From Acinetobacter pollinis (lineage in GTDB: Bacteria; Pseudomonadota; Gammaproteobacteria; Pseudomonadales; Moraxellaceae): a stretch of DNA of 64,000 bases. This document shows positions 41,363 through 50,050 of the stretch, one piece after another. The position numbers and the translations under genes are program-made. The notes under the pieces are model-generated. The model searched no databases, had not been told where the DNA came from, and saw only the letters and a list, made by a program, of their open reading frames with translations. The stretch is taken from positions 32,484-96,483 of the forward strand of contig NZ_VTDQ01000007.1 of assembly GCF_015627175.1 (NCBI RefSeq). Reading direction: 5' to 3'. Each line of letters starts with the position of its first letter. The first letter of the stretch is position 1.

Positions 41363-43585
41363 ATGGTATTGAACGCAGAAATATCTAGTCATCCTCTTCG
41401 TATTCGTGTTGCTGTACCTCTTCCTATTTATGACTCCTTTGACTATTTAGTGACTGCTGAGCAATATCGCTCTTTAAACTTAGGTTCGAGAGTAAAAGTA
41501 TCTTTTGGTCGCCAACAATGTATTGCTGTAGTTATCGAAAAAATTCCACCCAATACACCACAAGAAACTACATTTAAACTCAAAAATATTTTAGAGGTGA
41601 TCGATACAACTTCTCTTATTCATCAATCTATGATGTCATTATTGAAGTGGTCGGCACAGTACTACATATTTCCCTTAGGTGAAGTCATACAAAGTGCATT
41701 CCCTACACGTTTACGACAAGGCCATACTTATGAATGTCATGCGCCTGCTTGGGAAATTATAGATTTTCATGCAGAAGAAAAGCTTAAACGTTCTGAGAAA
41801 CAGCGTCTAGCCTATACACACTTATGCAAAAAAGTAGAACCTTGTTTTGAAACAGATCTTGTAAATGAAGGAATCCATTTAACGACATTACGTGCTCTAG
41901 AAAAAAAACAAATTATCCAAGAAATAGAAAAAAACATCGACTTTTCAGCAAAACCTATAGAATTAGCACAAATCCCTTTAACTGCAAATGAAGACCAAAC
42001 ACAGGCAATTCACACTATCTTAGAGAAAAAAGAGGGTTATTGTGCTTTTTTACTTGATGGTATTACAGGCAGTGGCAAAACTGAAGTCTACTTACAAGTC
42101 ATGTATGAAGTCTTAAAGCAAGGCAAACAAGTTCTGGTACTTGTTCCAGAAATTGGTTTAACCGCTCAGACCATTGCACGTTTTAAAGCCAGATTTAATT
42201 GCCATATCACCTTACTCCACTCGGGATTAACAGATGTTCAGCGTCTACATGCATGGCAGCAGGCACAGACTGGACAAGCTTCAATTATACTCGGTACACG
42301 CTCTGCCATTTATACACCCTTGCCACATCTTGGACTCATCATTTTAGATGAAGAGCATGACCTCTCTTTCAAACAACAAGAAGGTTTTAGATATCATGCC
42401 AGAGATGTTGCACTCTATCGGGCGCATTTAGAAAAATGTCCTATTATTTTAGGATCGGCAACCCCTAGTATTGATAGCTTTGCCTTGGTACAACAAAAGA
42501 AGATTCAGCATTTAACCTTAAATACACGCACAGGAAGTGCCGTATTGCCCCAAATGCATCTTATCGATTTGAAAGTGAGTCCAAAAGTGCATGGACTAAG
42601 CCAATACTTAATTGGTCACATTAAACAGCGTTTACAAGAACAAGAACAAGTACTTATTTTTTTAAATAGGCGTGGTTATGCTCCTGTACTTATGTGTGAA
42701 CACTGTGGTTGGCAAGCCAACTGTCCGAATTGCGATGCTCACTTTACACTGCATACGCAGCCATATCAGCACTTACATTGCCATCACTGTGGGCTTATTC
42801 AAGTTTTACCTCCAAGCTGTCCAGAATGTAAACAAGAAACGCTTAAACCCATTGGCTTAGGCACAGTAAAAGTCGAAGAAGGTCTTAAAGAACTATTTCC
42901 CGAAACAGAAATTATTCGAGTAGATCGCGATAGTACGAGTCGTGTTGGTAGTCTCGAAAAAATCTACGACAAAATACATCAAAATAAACCACTTATTTTA
43001 TTAGGCACACAAATGCTCGCCAAAGGGCATCATTTCCCCTATGTAACTTTAGTGGCTATTTTAGATATCGATGCAGGATTATTAAGCGTTGACTTTCGCG
43101 CGCCTGAGCGAACAGCACAAATGATTGTCCAAGTATCTGGACGTGCAGGTCGTGGCGAGAAAAAAGGAGACGTCTTCTTACAGACATTACGACCTGACCA
43201 TCCCACATTAAATACACTTATTTCCAAAGACTATCGAACATTTGCACAACATACACTAAAAGAGCGCCAAATTGCCCTCCTACCACCCTATCGATATACG
43301 GTTTTAGTACGGAGTGAATCTAAAGATGAACAGAAAAACCTGCAGTTTTTGACAGAGATTTCCCAAAATTTACAGGAAATATCAACACAACACTTAGACA
43401 TCTGGGGGCCTATTCCTGCCCCAATGCAACGTAAAGCAGGAAAGTATCAAGCACATTTGGTTATTTTAGGCAAAGATCGAGCGCATCTACATTATTATAT
43501 TAGACACTGGTGGTTATTTATTACCTCTCAATGCCCAGCATATATTCGCCTTTCAATTGATATTGATCCGCAAGAATTGAACTGA
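41363..43585 (+). CDS. priA: Primosomal protein N', replication restart helicase PriA
   Basis: PriA reloads the replisome at stalled forks. The protein has an N-terminal DNA-binding region, a helicase domain with Walker A GITGSGKTEVY and DEEH (LDEEHDLSFKQQ), eight zinc-binding cysteines in CEHC...CPNC...CHHC...CPEC, and the C-terminal domain. I use the ATG at 41363; upstream in-frame starts at 41318 (TTG) and 41330 (ATG) would add 15 or 11 residues, and no ribosome site clearly decides. From 41363 the length is 740 residues. Confidence 0.95.
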   Translation: MVLNAEISSHPLRIRVAVPLPIYDSFDYLVTAEQYRSLNLGSRVKVSFGRQQCIAVVIEKIPPNTPQETTFKLKNILEVIDTTSLIHQSMMSLLKWSAQYYIFPLGEVIQSAFPTRLRQGHTYECHAPAWEIIDFHAEEKLKRSEKQRLAYTHLCKKVEPCFETDLVNEGIHLTTLRALEKKQIIQEIEKNIDFSAKPIELAQIPLTANEDQTQAIHTILEKKEGYCAFLLDGITGSGKTEVYLQVMYEVLKQGKQVLVLVPEIGLTAQTIARFKARFNCHITLLHSGLTDVQRLHAWQQAQTGQASIILGTRSAIYTPLPHLGLIILDEEHDLSFKQQEGFRYHARDVALYRAHLEKCPIILGSATPSIDSFALVQQKKIQHLTLNTRTGSAVLPQMHLIDLKVSPKVHGLSQYLIGHIKQRLQEQEQVLIFLNRRGYAPVLMCEHCGWQANCPNCDAHFTLHTQPYQHLHCHHCGLIQVLPPSCPECKQETLKPIGLGTVKVEEGLKELFPETEIIRVDRDSTSRVGSLEKIYDKIHQNKPLILLGTQMLAKGHHFPYVTLVAILDIDAGLLSVDFRAPERTAQMIVQVSGRAGRGEKKGDVFLQTLRPDHPTLNTLISKDYRTFAQHTLKERQIALLPPYRYTVLVRSESKDEQKNLQFLTEISQNLQEISTQHLDIWGPIPAPMQRKAGKYQAHLVILGKDRAHLHYYIRHWWLFITSQCPAYIRLSIDIDPQELN

Positions 43586-43689
43586 GTAATAATTTGATAT
43601 GCTTTTAAATGACTATGATCTTCACATGGCATAATTACTTTTAATGAACTCAAAATGACGATTAAACGTCTATGACGTAGGACAATTGC

Positions 43690-45531
43690 ATGTCACTTTT
43701 GCTACAGATGACTATTTTTCTTGGTGCATGTCTCATTATTGTACCTTTGGGCAAACGTTTAGGTATTGCCACCGTTCTTGGCTATTTATTTACAGGCATT
43801 ATTTTAGGACCTAGCGTACTTAATGTCGCAAATGATCCTCATGCCATTATGAATTTAGCAGAATTTGGTGTTATTTTGCTGATGTTCCTTATTGGCTTAG
43901 AACTTAGACCACAAAGATTATGGCAAATGAGGCAAGCTATTTTCGCAATGGGTAGTTTACAAGTCACTGTAACGGGACTCATTTTCATGGCAATCTTATG
44001 GTTTATTTTTAAACAAAGTATTCCTACAAGTTTTGCGATTGGTTTTGCGCTTGCATTGTCATCTACTGCATTTGTACTTCAGCTCTTAAATGAAAAACAA
44101 GAACTTAACACGACCTATGGTCAAAAATCTTTCTCAATTCTTCTTTTTCAAGATATTGCTGCAATTCCCTTACTTGCAGTCATTCCTTTACTTGCAGGTA
44201 CGTCTTCTGCACACCATGGCATTGCATACTTTGCAGCAATTATTGCAGCATTTAGTGGTTTATTCTTATTTAGTCGTTTTGTCATGCGCCCATTTTTTAG
44301 ATTTGTCGCGAAAAGTGGTGCCAGTGAACTTATTACGGCAGTTGCACTCTTTATTGTGCTTGGGGTCGTTCTACTTATGGAAACACTCGGCATAAGTACA
44401 ACTTTAGGCGCATTTTTAACGGGTGTTTTACTTGCAGATTCTGAGTTTCGCCATGAGTTAGAAGCAAGTATTGCGCCATTTAAGGGGCTTCTGCTTGGTT
44501 TATTCTTTATGACTGTTGGAATGACCACTCAACTTTCTACGCTATTTGAGCATCCATTGCTTATTGTAGGTGGTGCACTGGCGCTCTTACTCATTAAGCT
44601 TATTTCTATTACACTCATTGGTAAATATTATAAAAATACGTGGAAAAATAGCCTGATGCTCGGTACGTGTCTTGCACAAGGCGGAGAATTTGCATTTGTA
44701 GTATTTAATGTTGCACACAGTGAACAGCTATTAGCGCAAAGTTTACTTGAGCCTGTAACTTTAATTGTCACACTCTCTATGGTATTAACACCTATTTTGT
44801 ACTGGTTCATGACACGCTTTGTCATTCCAAGACTAGAACAAAATGATGAGCAGGTTTTCGATGATATTCCAAATCATGAAAGCCCAATGATGATTGCAGG
44901 TTTTGGCCGTTTTGGTCAAATTATTGCCCGCATTGCGCGCTTACAACACATTCCCTTTATTGCGATAGATTCTAGCTTAAAACAGATTGATTTCGTACGG
45001 CGTTATGGTGGAAAAATTTACTATGGTGACGTCACTCAGCCTGATCTTCTGAGGTCGGCAGGTATTGAACATATTAAAGTTTTTGTGTTGGCCATTGATG
45101 ATGTTGAAGATTCACTCAATACTGCACGACACATTACACTGAATTATCCCCATGTTAAACTGCTTGTCCGTGCACGTGACCGTCATCATGTACATCTATT
45201 GCGTGATATTGGCGTGAGTCATATTTGGCGGGAGACTTACTTATCCTCTTTAGGTCTTGCCTATCGTGCCCTCAGAGAGTTAGGTATAGAAGACCAAGAA
45301 GCCTATGCAAAAATAGAGCTTTTTCGTGACTATGATGAAAAGTTACTTGTAGAACAACAAAGTATTTATAACGATGAACAAAAAGTGTTTGAAACACATC
45401 GTAATGCCTTAGCAGAGCTAGAACATCTCTTTGAAAGCGACACCAAAGTAGAGCCCAAAGAAAGCGAAGTGAACTTACGCCGTGGGCTTGAACAACAACG
45501 CATCAATGTCTCTCGAAATGAGGATGAATAA
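43690..45531 (+). CDS. Kef-type K+/H+ antiporter (CPA2) with RCK (TrkA-N) domain
   Basis: The 613-residue protein has 12 to 13 membrane segments of the CPA2 fold. A C-terminal RCK NAD-binding domain starts at about residue 400 with MIAGFGRFGQIIARIARLQ. This is the KefB/KefC glutathione-gated potassium efflux architecture. No KefF/KefG-like ancillary oxidoreductase gene is adjacent. An AGGAC site precedes the ATG. Whether it is KefB or KefC cannot be told from sequence alone. Confidence 0.9.
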   Translation: MSLLLQMTIFLGACLIIVPLGKRLGIATVLGYLFTGIILGPSVLNVANDPHAIMNLAEFGVILLMFLIGLELRPQRLWQMRQAIFAMGSLQVTVTGLIFMAILWFIFKQSIPTSFAIGFALALSSTAFVLQLLNEKQELNTTYGQKSFSILLFQDIAAIPLLAVIPLLAGTSSAHHGIAYFAAIIAAFSGLFLFSRFVMRPFFRFVAKSGASELITAVALFIVLGVVLLMETLGISTTLGAFLTGVLLADSEFRHELEASIAPFKGLLLGLFFMTVGMTTQLSTLFEHPLLIVGGALALLLIKLISITLIGKYYKNTWKNSLMLGTCLAQGGEFAFVVFNVAHSEQLLAQSLLEPVTLIVTLSMVLTPILYWFMTRFVIPRLEQNDEQVFDDIPNHESPMMIAGFGRFGQIIARIARLQHIPFIAIDSSLKQIDFVRRYGGKIYYGDVTQPDLLRSAGIEHIKVFVLAIDDVEDSLNTARHITLNYPHVKLLVRARDRHHVHLLRDIGVSHIWRETYLSSLGLAYRALRELGIEDQEAYAKIELFRDYDEKLLVEQQSIYNDEQKVFETHRNALAELEHLFESDTKVEPKESEVNLRRGLEQQRINVSRNEDE

Positions 45532-45581
45532 CTTGTGTTTTATGATGATGCCACCATTAAATAAAGGGATTGGAGAAATAT

Positions 45582-46454
45582 ATGTCTAACTTACGTCAAC
45601 GTTTTTATATTGAAAACTGCCCTGTTCGTGGTGAAGTTGTTCATCTAGATGAAGCACTGCAAACTATTTTGTCTCAGCGTTCGTATCCAGAAGCAATAAA
45701 AATTCTTATTGGAGAGATGCTCAGTGCAACGGCATTACTTGCAAGCACATTAAAAATTAAGGGTCAAATTAGCTTACAGATTCAAGCAAAAGGCACACTC
45801 AAGTGGGCTATGGCTGAATGTAACCACCTAGGCGAGGTTCGTGCTCTAGCTGATTTTGCAGAAGACCCTCGCTTTGCAGAGGCACATGACAGCAGTACAG
45901 TTCTTTCGACTTTAGAACAACCTGTATTGTTTATTAATATCGAACCTGAAGTCGGTGAACGCTATCAAGGTATTGTTCCTTTAGATAAACCGACACTAGC
46001 ACAATGTCTTATGCAATATTACGATCTTTCTGCACAGATCCCAACACATATTGTACTTGCGAGCACAAAAGAAACGTCAGGTGGTTTGCTTATTCAGTTA
46101 CTGCCCCGCCGTGAAGATGAATATGAAACCATAGATGAAGATTTATGGCCTCGTCTTATTATGCTTACAGACACGCTAAAATCAGAAGAAATTACATCAC
46201 TCGACCCACAAGAGATCTTATTCCGCTTATATCATGAAGAAGATGTAAGACTTCCAGAACAAGAATCTCTACGATTTGCATGTACATGTTCTCAAAAAAA
46301 ATGCGTCAATGCACTGATTCAAATTGGTGAAAATGCAGTAAAAGAGACTTTAGAAGTACAAAACCCGATTGAAATGAATTGTCAATTTTGTAATGCACGT
46401 TATACCTTTAATGCAGAAGAAGCCCTCTCATTATTTGGTAAACACTTAAGTTAA
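45582..46454 (+). CDS. hslO: Redox-regulated chaperone Hsp33
   Basis: Hsp33 is activated by oxidative unfolding. The 290-residue protein has the N-terminal substrate-binding domain and a C-terminal zinc site of four cysteines, CTC in FACTCSQKK and CQFC. A further Cys lies close by (KKCVNA). I use ATG 45582, since GGAG lies 6-9 bases upstream; a TTG four codons earlier is weaker. A perfect hairpin follows the stop. Confidence 0.95.
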   Translation: MSNLRQRFYIENCPVRGEVVHLDEALQTILSQRSYPEAIKILIGEMLSATALLASTLKIKGQISLQIQAKGTLKWAMAECNHLGEVRALADFAEDPRFAEAHDSSTVLSTLEQPVLFINIEPEVGERYQGIVPLDKPTLAQCLMQYYDLSAQIPTHIVLASTKETSGGLLIQLLPRREDEYETIDEDLWPRLIMLTDTLKSEEITSLDPQEILFRLYHEEDVRLPEQESLRFACTCSQKKCVNALIQIGENAVKETLEVQNPIEMNCQFCNARYTFNAEEALSLFGKHLS

Positions 46455-46463
46455 ATCATTCGA

Positions 46464-46489
46464 TTGGGAGGAAAGTTACTTCCTCCCAA
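46464..46489. terminator. GC-rich inverted repeat between hslO and the convergent secreted-protein gene
   Basis: TTGGGAGGAA and TTCCTCCCAA flank a 6-base loop. It is a perfect 10-bp stem placed between two convergent stops, so it probably ends both transcripts. No long U-run is present. Confidence 0.6.
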
Positions 46490-46498
46490 CATTCAAAA

Positions 46499-47902
46499 TT
46501 AATGCACAGTGCCAATAAGATCCCACCATGTATTACTGGTTGCACCATTTACCGGAAAATACCAGTATTGCGAAGTCGTTTTTAAACGAAATAAAAGATT
46601 GCCTGATCTAAAAACCTCACCAACTTGACCATATCGGTTATTTGCTCCCCAAGTCGAATATATCTGTGTTTTTAAAGACTCTCCTTTTATAAAATGCCTA
46701 CCTACATATTCCCAATCTTCATTACTCATTTTATTTATTGGAAAGTAACTTGCAGGTTTTCTTTTAATTTTAAAATATTCAACATCTGAGGTATATGGAT
46801 TACTATAAACAAAATAATCTCCTATATTCACCTCACTACTATTTCTCTGTTCCCAATTAAATAATGGTCGATTCGTTAAATATAAATCATTAATAATTGG
46901 ATAACCTAATCCAATAAAACGCCAATCAGCATTTGACTGATTGGTCGATGGAATATCACCTAAACTTCCAGTTCGTTTTGCTTGCCATAATATTGGATAT
47001 TTTGCATCGAGATTTTTAGAGTAAAAAATACCTTGTCTTGCATAATGCTCATTTGCATTCCATGCTTGTACGCCTCGATATTGATTCCCTAATCCTTTCA
47101 CAGAAGAATCACTTTCTAAATAAGCATTAGAACCCATTGTTTCTTTCGATGAATGAGGTAGAAGTAGATTATCTGCACACTCATGCGCATCCCCATATGC
47201 AGATGCATTTGCAGAGGCTAATTTAGTCGATTTTCCCCAATTACCTTGTATTGGATAATATGTTGTATTGGCATGTCGAAGCGTATCACAACGATAAGGT
47301 CCCCAAAAATACTCTAGGAATAGAGAGTTAGATTTTTTAAGATTACCAAAACTCGACGGTGTTTCTAACTGACCCAATACATCTGTACGATTCACTGTCA
47401 GATCAGTTAATGTAATTTGCCACCACTGACCACCTGTAGCTTTTAAAGTGGGACTTTTTTCAAACCTAAAACGATACTGATGCCCGACCTTCCAAGCATA
47501 TGGCCCTTGAATAGATGAACAACCACCAAACTCATTACAGTTGGCCAATTTAGGAATTGCACCACTTACTGCATTAAAGTATTTTGCCTCTTCGGGTTTA
47601 TCTCCTGTCCAAATAGAAACCAAAGCACGCTTTTGGCCACCACTTCGTTGGAGACCTAAATAACCACCATTTGCATTTTGAAAGGTCACGTATTGTGAGA
47701 AATAAACAGAAGATGGAGATGTTTTTTCTGAAGAAATATTATTATATGCTTCCCCAGGATCAACATTAATACGAAAGAAATAATCTTTTACATCAGGTGT
47801 TTCATCGACCAGAGTCCATGAACCTGAAGGGGTTAAACTATATGCTGAAATAGGATAAACCACGCTAAATAACAACAGAAATAAATGTTTCTTTATATGC
47901 AT
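46499..47902 (-). CDS. Secreted protein: DUF3472-like N-terminal region plus three C-terminal repeat modules
   Basis: The 467-residue protein has a signal peptide (about 1-20, ending YPISAYS). Residues about 25-235 look like a beta-sandwich of the DUF3472 type (YVTFQNANGGYLGLQ, VSIWTG, YAWKVGHQYRF, LEYFWGPY) with four Cys that could pair. The C-terminal third carries three similar modules ending NADWRFIG (about 325-331), NEDWEYVG (about 394-401) and NTWWDLIG (about 457-464). Each follows a G-x2-F/Y and L/F-x-K core. They resemble small carbohydrate-binding modules, but I cannot name the family. It could bind surface or matrix polysaccharide. It is convergent with hslO. Confidence 0.7.
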   Translation of the reverse strand: MHIKKHLFLLLFSVVYPISAYSLTPSGSWTLVDETPDVKDYFFRINVDPGEAYNNISSEKTSPSSVYFSQYVTFQNANGGYLGLQRSGGQKRALVSIWTGDKPEEAKYFNAVSGAIPKLANCNEFGGCSSIQGPYAWKVGHQYRFRFEKSPTLKATGGQWWQITLTDLTVNRTDVLGQLETPSSFGNLKKSNSLFLEYFWGPYRCDTLRHANTTYYPIQGNWGKSTKLASANASAYGDAHECADNLLLPHSSKETMGSNAYLESDSSVKGLGNQYRGVQAWNANEHYARQGIFYSKNLDAKYPILWQAKRTGSLGDIPSTNQSNADWRFIGLGYPIINDLYLTNRPLFNWEQRNSSEVNIGDYFVYSNPYTSDVEYFKIKRKPASYFPINKMSNEDWEYVGRHFIKGESLKTQIYSTWGANNRYGQVGEVFRSGNLLFRLKTTSQYWYFPVNGATSNTWWDLIGTVH

Positions 47903-48447
47903 AACAGACCTGTAAATTGAATATTCATTATTTTAATCAATTGATATTATTCAGCCTTAAATCTCTTTAATAGATCGAAGTCCTTACTTTAAAAATTTCA
48001 GTACTAGATTGTATAAATGTAATATTATATCTTAAACATATTCAAATTATGGATAATAAATCAGTTAAAATCTCTAAACTCCAGATTTAATCTTAGTACA
48101 TCGTTAAAGAATAAAAATCGCATAAATACAATTAATATACTCTTGATCTAAAACAACTTACTCTGAAATTTATTCATATTTAATAATGGATGTATTGGTT
48201 GGATGCTTACCATTTTTTAGTATTCACTAAATCAAATACAATATCACAAGCACGGTTTATTCATATACTGTAATTGAAGTTCATAAAACTCTTACATAGA
48301 ATATTTTCCTCGAGAGAACTTCTCTTTAAAGGCTTTATATCTTGATATAACAAACCTTTAATAATATTTAATACTTAATTTTTAGCTTTGCTTAATGCAA
48401 AATTTGGATTAAATTAGCCAATATCGTTGCTTTATAAAACCTACAAG
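47903..48447. other. AT-rich 545-base intergenic stretch
   Basis: No gene with a plausible ribosome site or family match was seen on either strand. It has small palindromes such as ATCAATTGAT near 47937-47946 and an inverted repeat around 48328-48360 (AAAGG...CCTTT enclosing TATATC-tt-GATATA) without a U-run. It includes the upstream region of the secreted protein gene on the minus strand. Confidence 0.6.
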
Positions 48448-48795
48448 CTATCTCCTAATATCAGATGAATTATTTACTTCATTAGTTATATACTGAATAG
48501 CATGAATATCATTATTCTTTAAATAATATTTAATTTTCTCATCTTTACCCATATTAGCGGTATTTGAAAATTTTTCTTGATTTTTAATAAAATCTTCATA
48601 TTTTTGTCTCTTAAATAAAGCTTCTTGATTTTTCCTATCAGCAAAAAAATCTATATTTGATTTTTTTGCTTGTATAAGATCATTTTCTTTATGAATAAAT
48701 ATAAGGGATTTTTCTGATGAATTTAATTCAGCAAAAACGTGTAAGGATATAGATTGAATGCCAATTAATAAAACACTAAAGTACTTTTTATTCAT
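48448..48795 (-). CDS. Small secreted charged protein of unknown function
   Basis: The 115-residue protein has a signal peptide (about 1-22, ending VFAE). The mature part is rich in Lys, Asn and Glu, with no Cys and probable alpha-helices. I do not recognise a family. A GAGG sits about 11 bases before the ATG, and a perfect TATAAT (48833-48838, minus strand) lies about 40 bases upstream, so it looks like a real expressed gene. AT content is much higher than in the housekeeping neighbours, consistent with acquisition by transfer. It stands between the large secreted protein and the MipA-like porin. Confidence 0.6.
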   Translation of the reverse strand: MNKKYFSVLLIGIQSISLHVFAELNSSEKSLIFIHKENDLIQAKKSNIDFFADRKNQEALFKRQKYEDFIKNQEKFSNTANMGKDEKIKYYLKNNDIHAIQYITNEVNNSSDIRR

Positions 48796-49192
48796 AAATT
48801 TAAAATCCTCTTATAATTAAAATTAAGCTAAAATTATAGTATATTTCGATAAAACCTAATCAGTAATTCGACTTATCCAACGACTGAATAAATCTTTTCA
48901 TTAAAGAAAAAAATCCTTAATTCAATACTAGTCTATCTTCTTTTATTCATAAAAACTGATTCATTTTTAATTATATTTTATATAACTCACTACACATCTT
49001 TTTATTACTCTCTCATCGAAAGCTCAAATTTACCCAATTTTACTACTTATCATGCAAATAATTTAAAAAAATATGAATATATTTATTTTTATTGTTAAAT
49101 TTTAACATCACAACAATAATTAGGCTTGAGATGCCTTCTGTTTTTCAGGCATATTCGCTTAGAATGTACGCTCTGAATTTTGGATAATATGC
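48796..49192. other. AT-rich 397-base intergenic region between divergent secreted-protein and MipA-like genes
   Basis: It holds the presumed promoters of both flanking genes: TATAAT at 48833-48838 on the minus strand, and possible hexamers at 49126-49165 on the plus strand. A 13-base palindrome GTTAAATTTTAAC (49094-49106) and an ATGCCT/AGGCAT repeat (about 49132-49153) lie upstream of the porin gene. No gene was seen. Confidence 0.6.
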
Positions 49193-49945
49193 ATGAAGAT
49201 GAATCGAACTGCCATGAAATTAACAATAACCACTTTACTCATGGCAAATAGTTTATGTTTTTTGCATGCTGCAGACACTTCCAAGCTACAAATTGGACTC
49301 ACAGATACCTACGATTTCCAAGCTTATAAAAATCAAAACAACCCAAATACTGTACTTCCTGCGATCTTCTATGATTCTCGCTATTTTTATATAGATGGCG
49401 ATGAGCTTGGTTTTTATGGTCTCAATCAAGACCATCATAAACTTAAATTTAATTTATATTACGATTCTAGTGAATTTAAACCCTCTGATGAGTTGAAAAC
49501 ACTCAATAAAAGAAAACCATCTGTGATGGCTGGCGGTAGCTATACATATATTACTCAATATGGTGGTTTCCAAGTTCAAGCCGAACAGGACATTCTTTCA
49601 AGGAGCCATGGCGCTTTTGCAACTTTTGCCTACTTAGCTGAAGTTAATTATGGACAGTGGACATTTGCACCTGAACTTGGCATTCAATGGAACAGTAAAA
49701 AGTATAACAACTATTACTATGGTGTAAGTGCAACAGAAGCACAAACCAGTGGTCTAAAAGAATACCATCCTAAACAAAGCTTACAACCGTACCTCAGCTT
49801 AGACACAGGATATCAACTCAATTCACGTTGGACACTGTACGGTGGCCTACAATTCACAGGATTATCAAATCAGCAGTACCATAGTCCAATGGTGGAAAAA
49901 CACATGGATATTTCAACGTCACTCGGATTTTTATACCGGTTTTAA
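49193..49945 (+). CDS. MipA/OmpV-family outer membrane protein
   Basis: The 250-residue protein has a signal peptide (about 1-26, ending LHAA) and alternating amphipathic beta-strands ending in Phe (SLGFLYRF), as in outer membrane barrels. Motifs such as GLTDTYDFQAY, YIDGDELGFYG and YTYITQYGGFQ match the MipA/OmpV family (scaffold for murein enzymes in E. coli, adhesin in others). GGATAA precedes the start; an ATG two codons later is an alternative. The role here is unknown. Confidence 0.8.
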   Translation: MKMNRTAMKLTITTLLMANSLCFLHAADTSKLQIGLTDTYDFQAYKNQNNPNTVLPAIFYDSRYFYIDGDELGFYGLNQDHHKLKFNLYYDSSEFKPSDELKTLNKRKPSVMAGGSYTYITQYGGFQVQAEQDILSRSHGAFATFAYLAEVNYGQWTFAPELGIQWNSKKYNNYYYGVSATEAQTSGLKEYHPKQSLQPYLSLDTGYQLNSRWTLYGGLQFTGLSNQQYHSPMVEKHMDISTSLGFLYRF

Positions 49946-50050
49946 TTATAAATTGAGTGATTTCTCACATTCTTTAATGTTTTGTTAAAAATAATATGTT
50001 ATTTAACTGCAAAACCTTCTAGACTAAATCAGCACAATAAGGACTGACTT

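Noticed and set aside
44148..44825. Minus-strand frames opposite the Kef antiporter gene
   Set aside because: They are shadows of membrane-protein codons, Ser/Asn/Lys-rich, with no start signals.
46499..49192. Prophage or integrative element as the origin of the accessory stretch
   Set aside because: No integrase, transposase, tRNA or flanking direct repeat was found; only composition and content suggest transfer.
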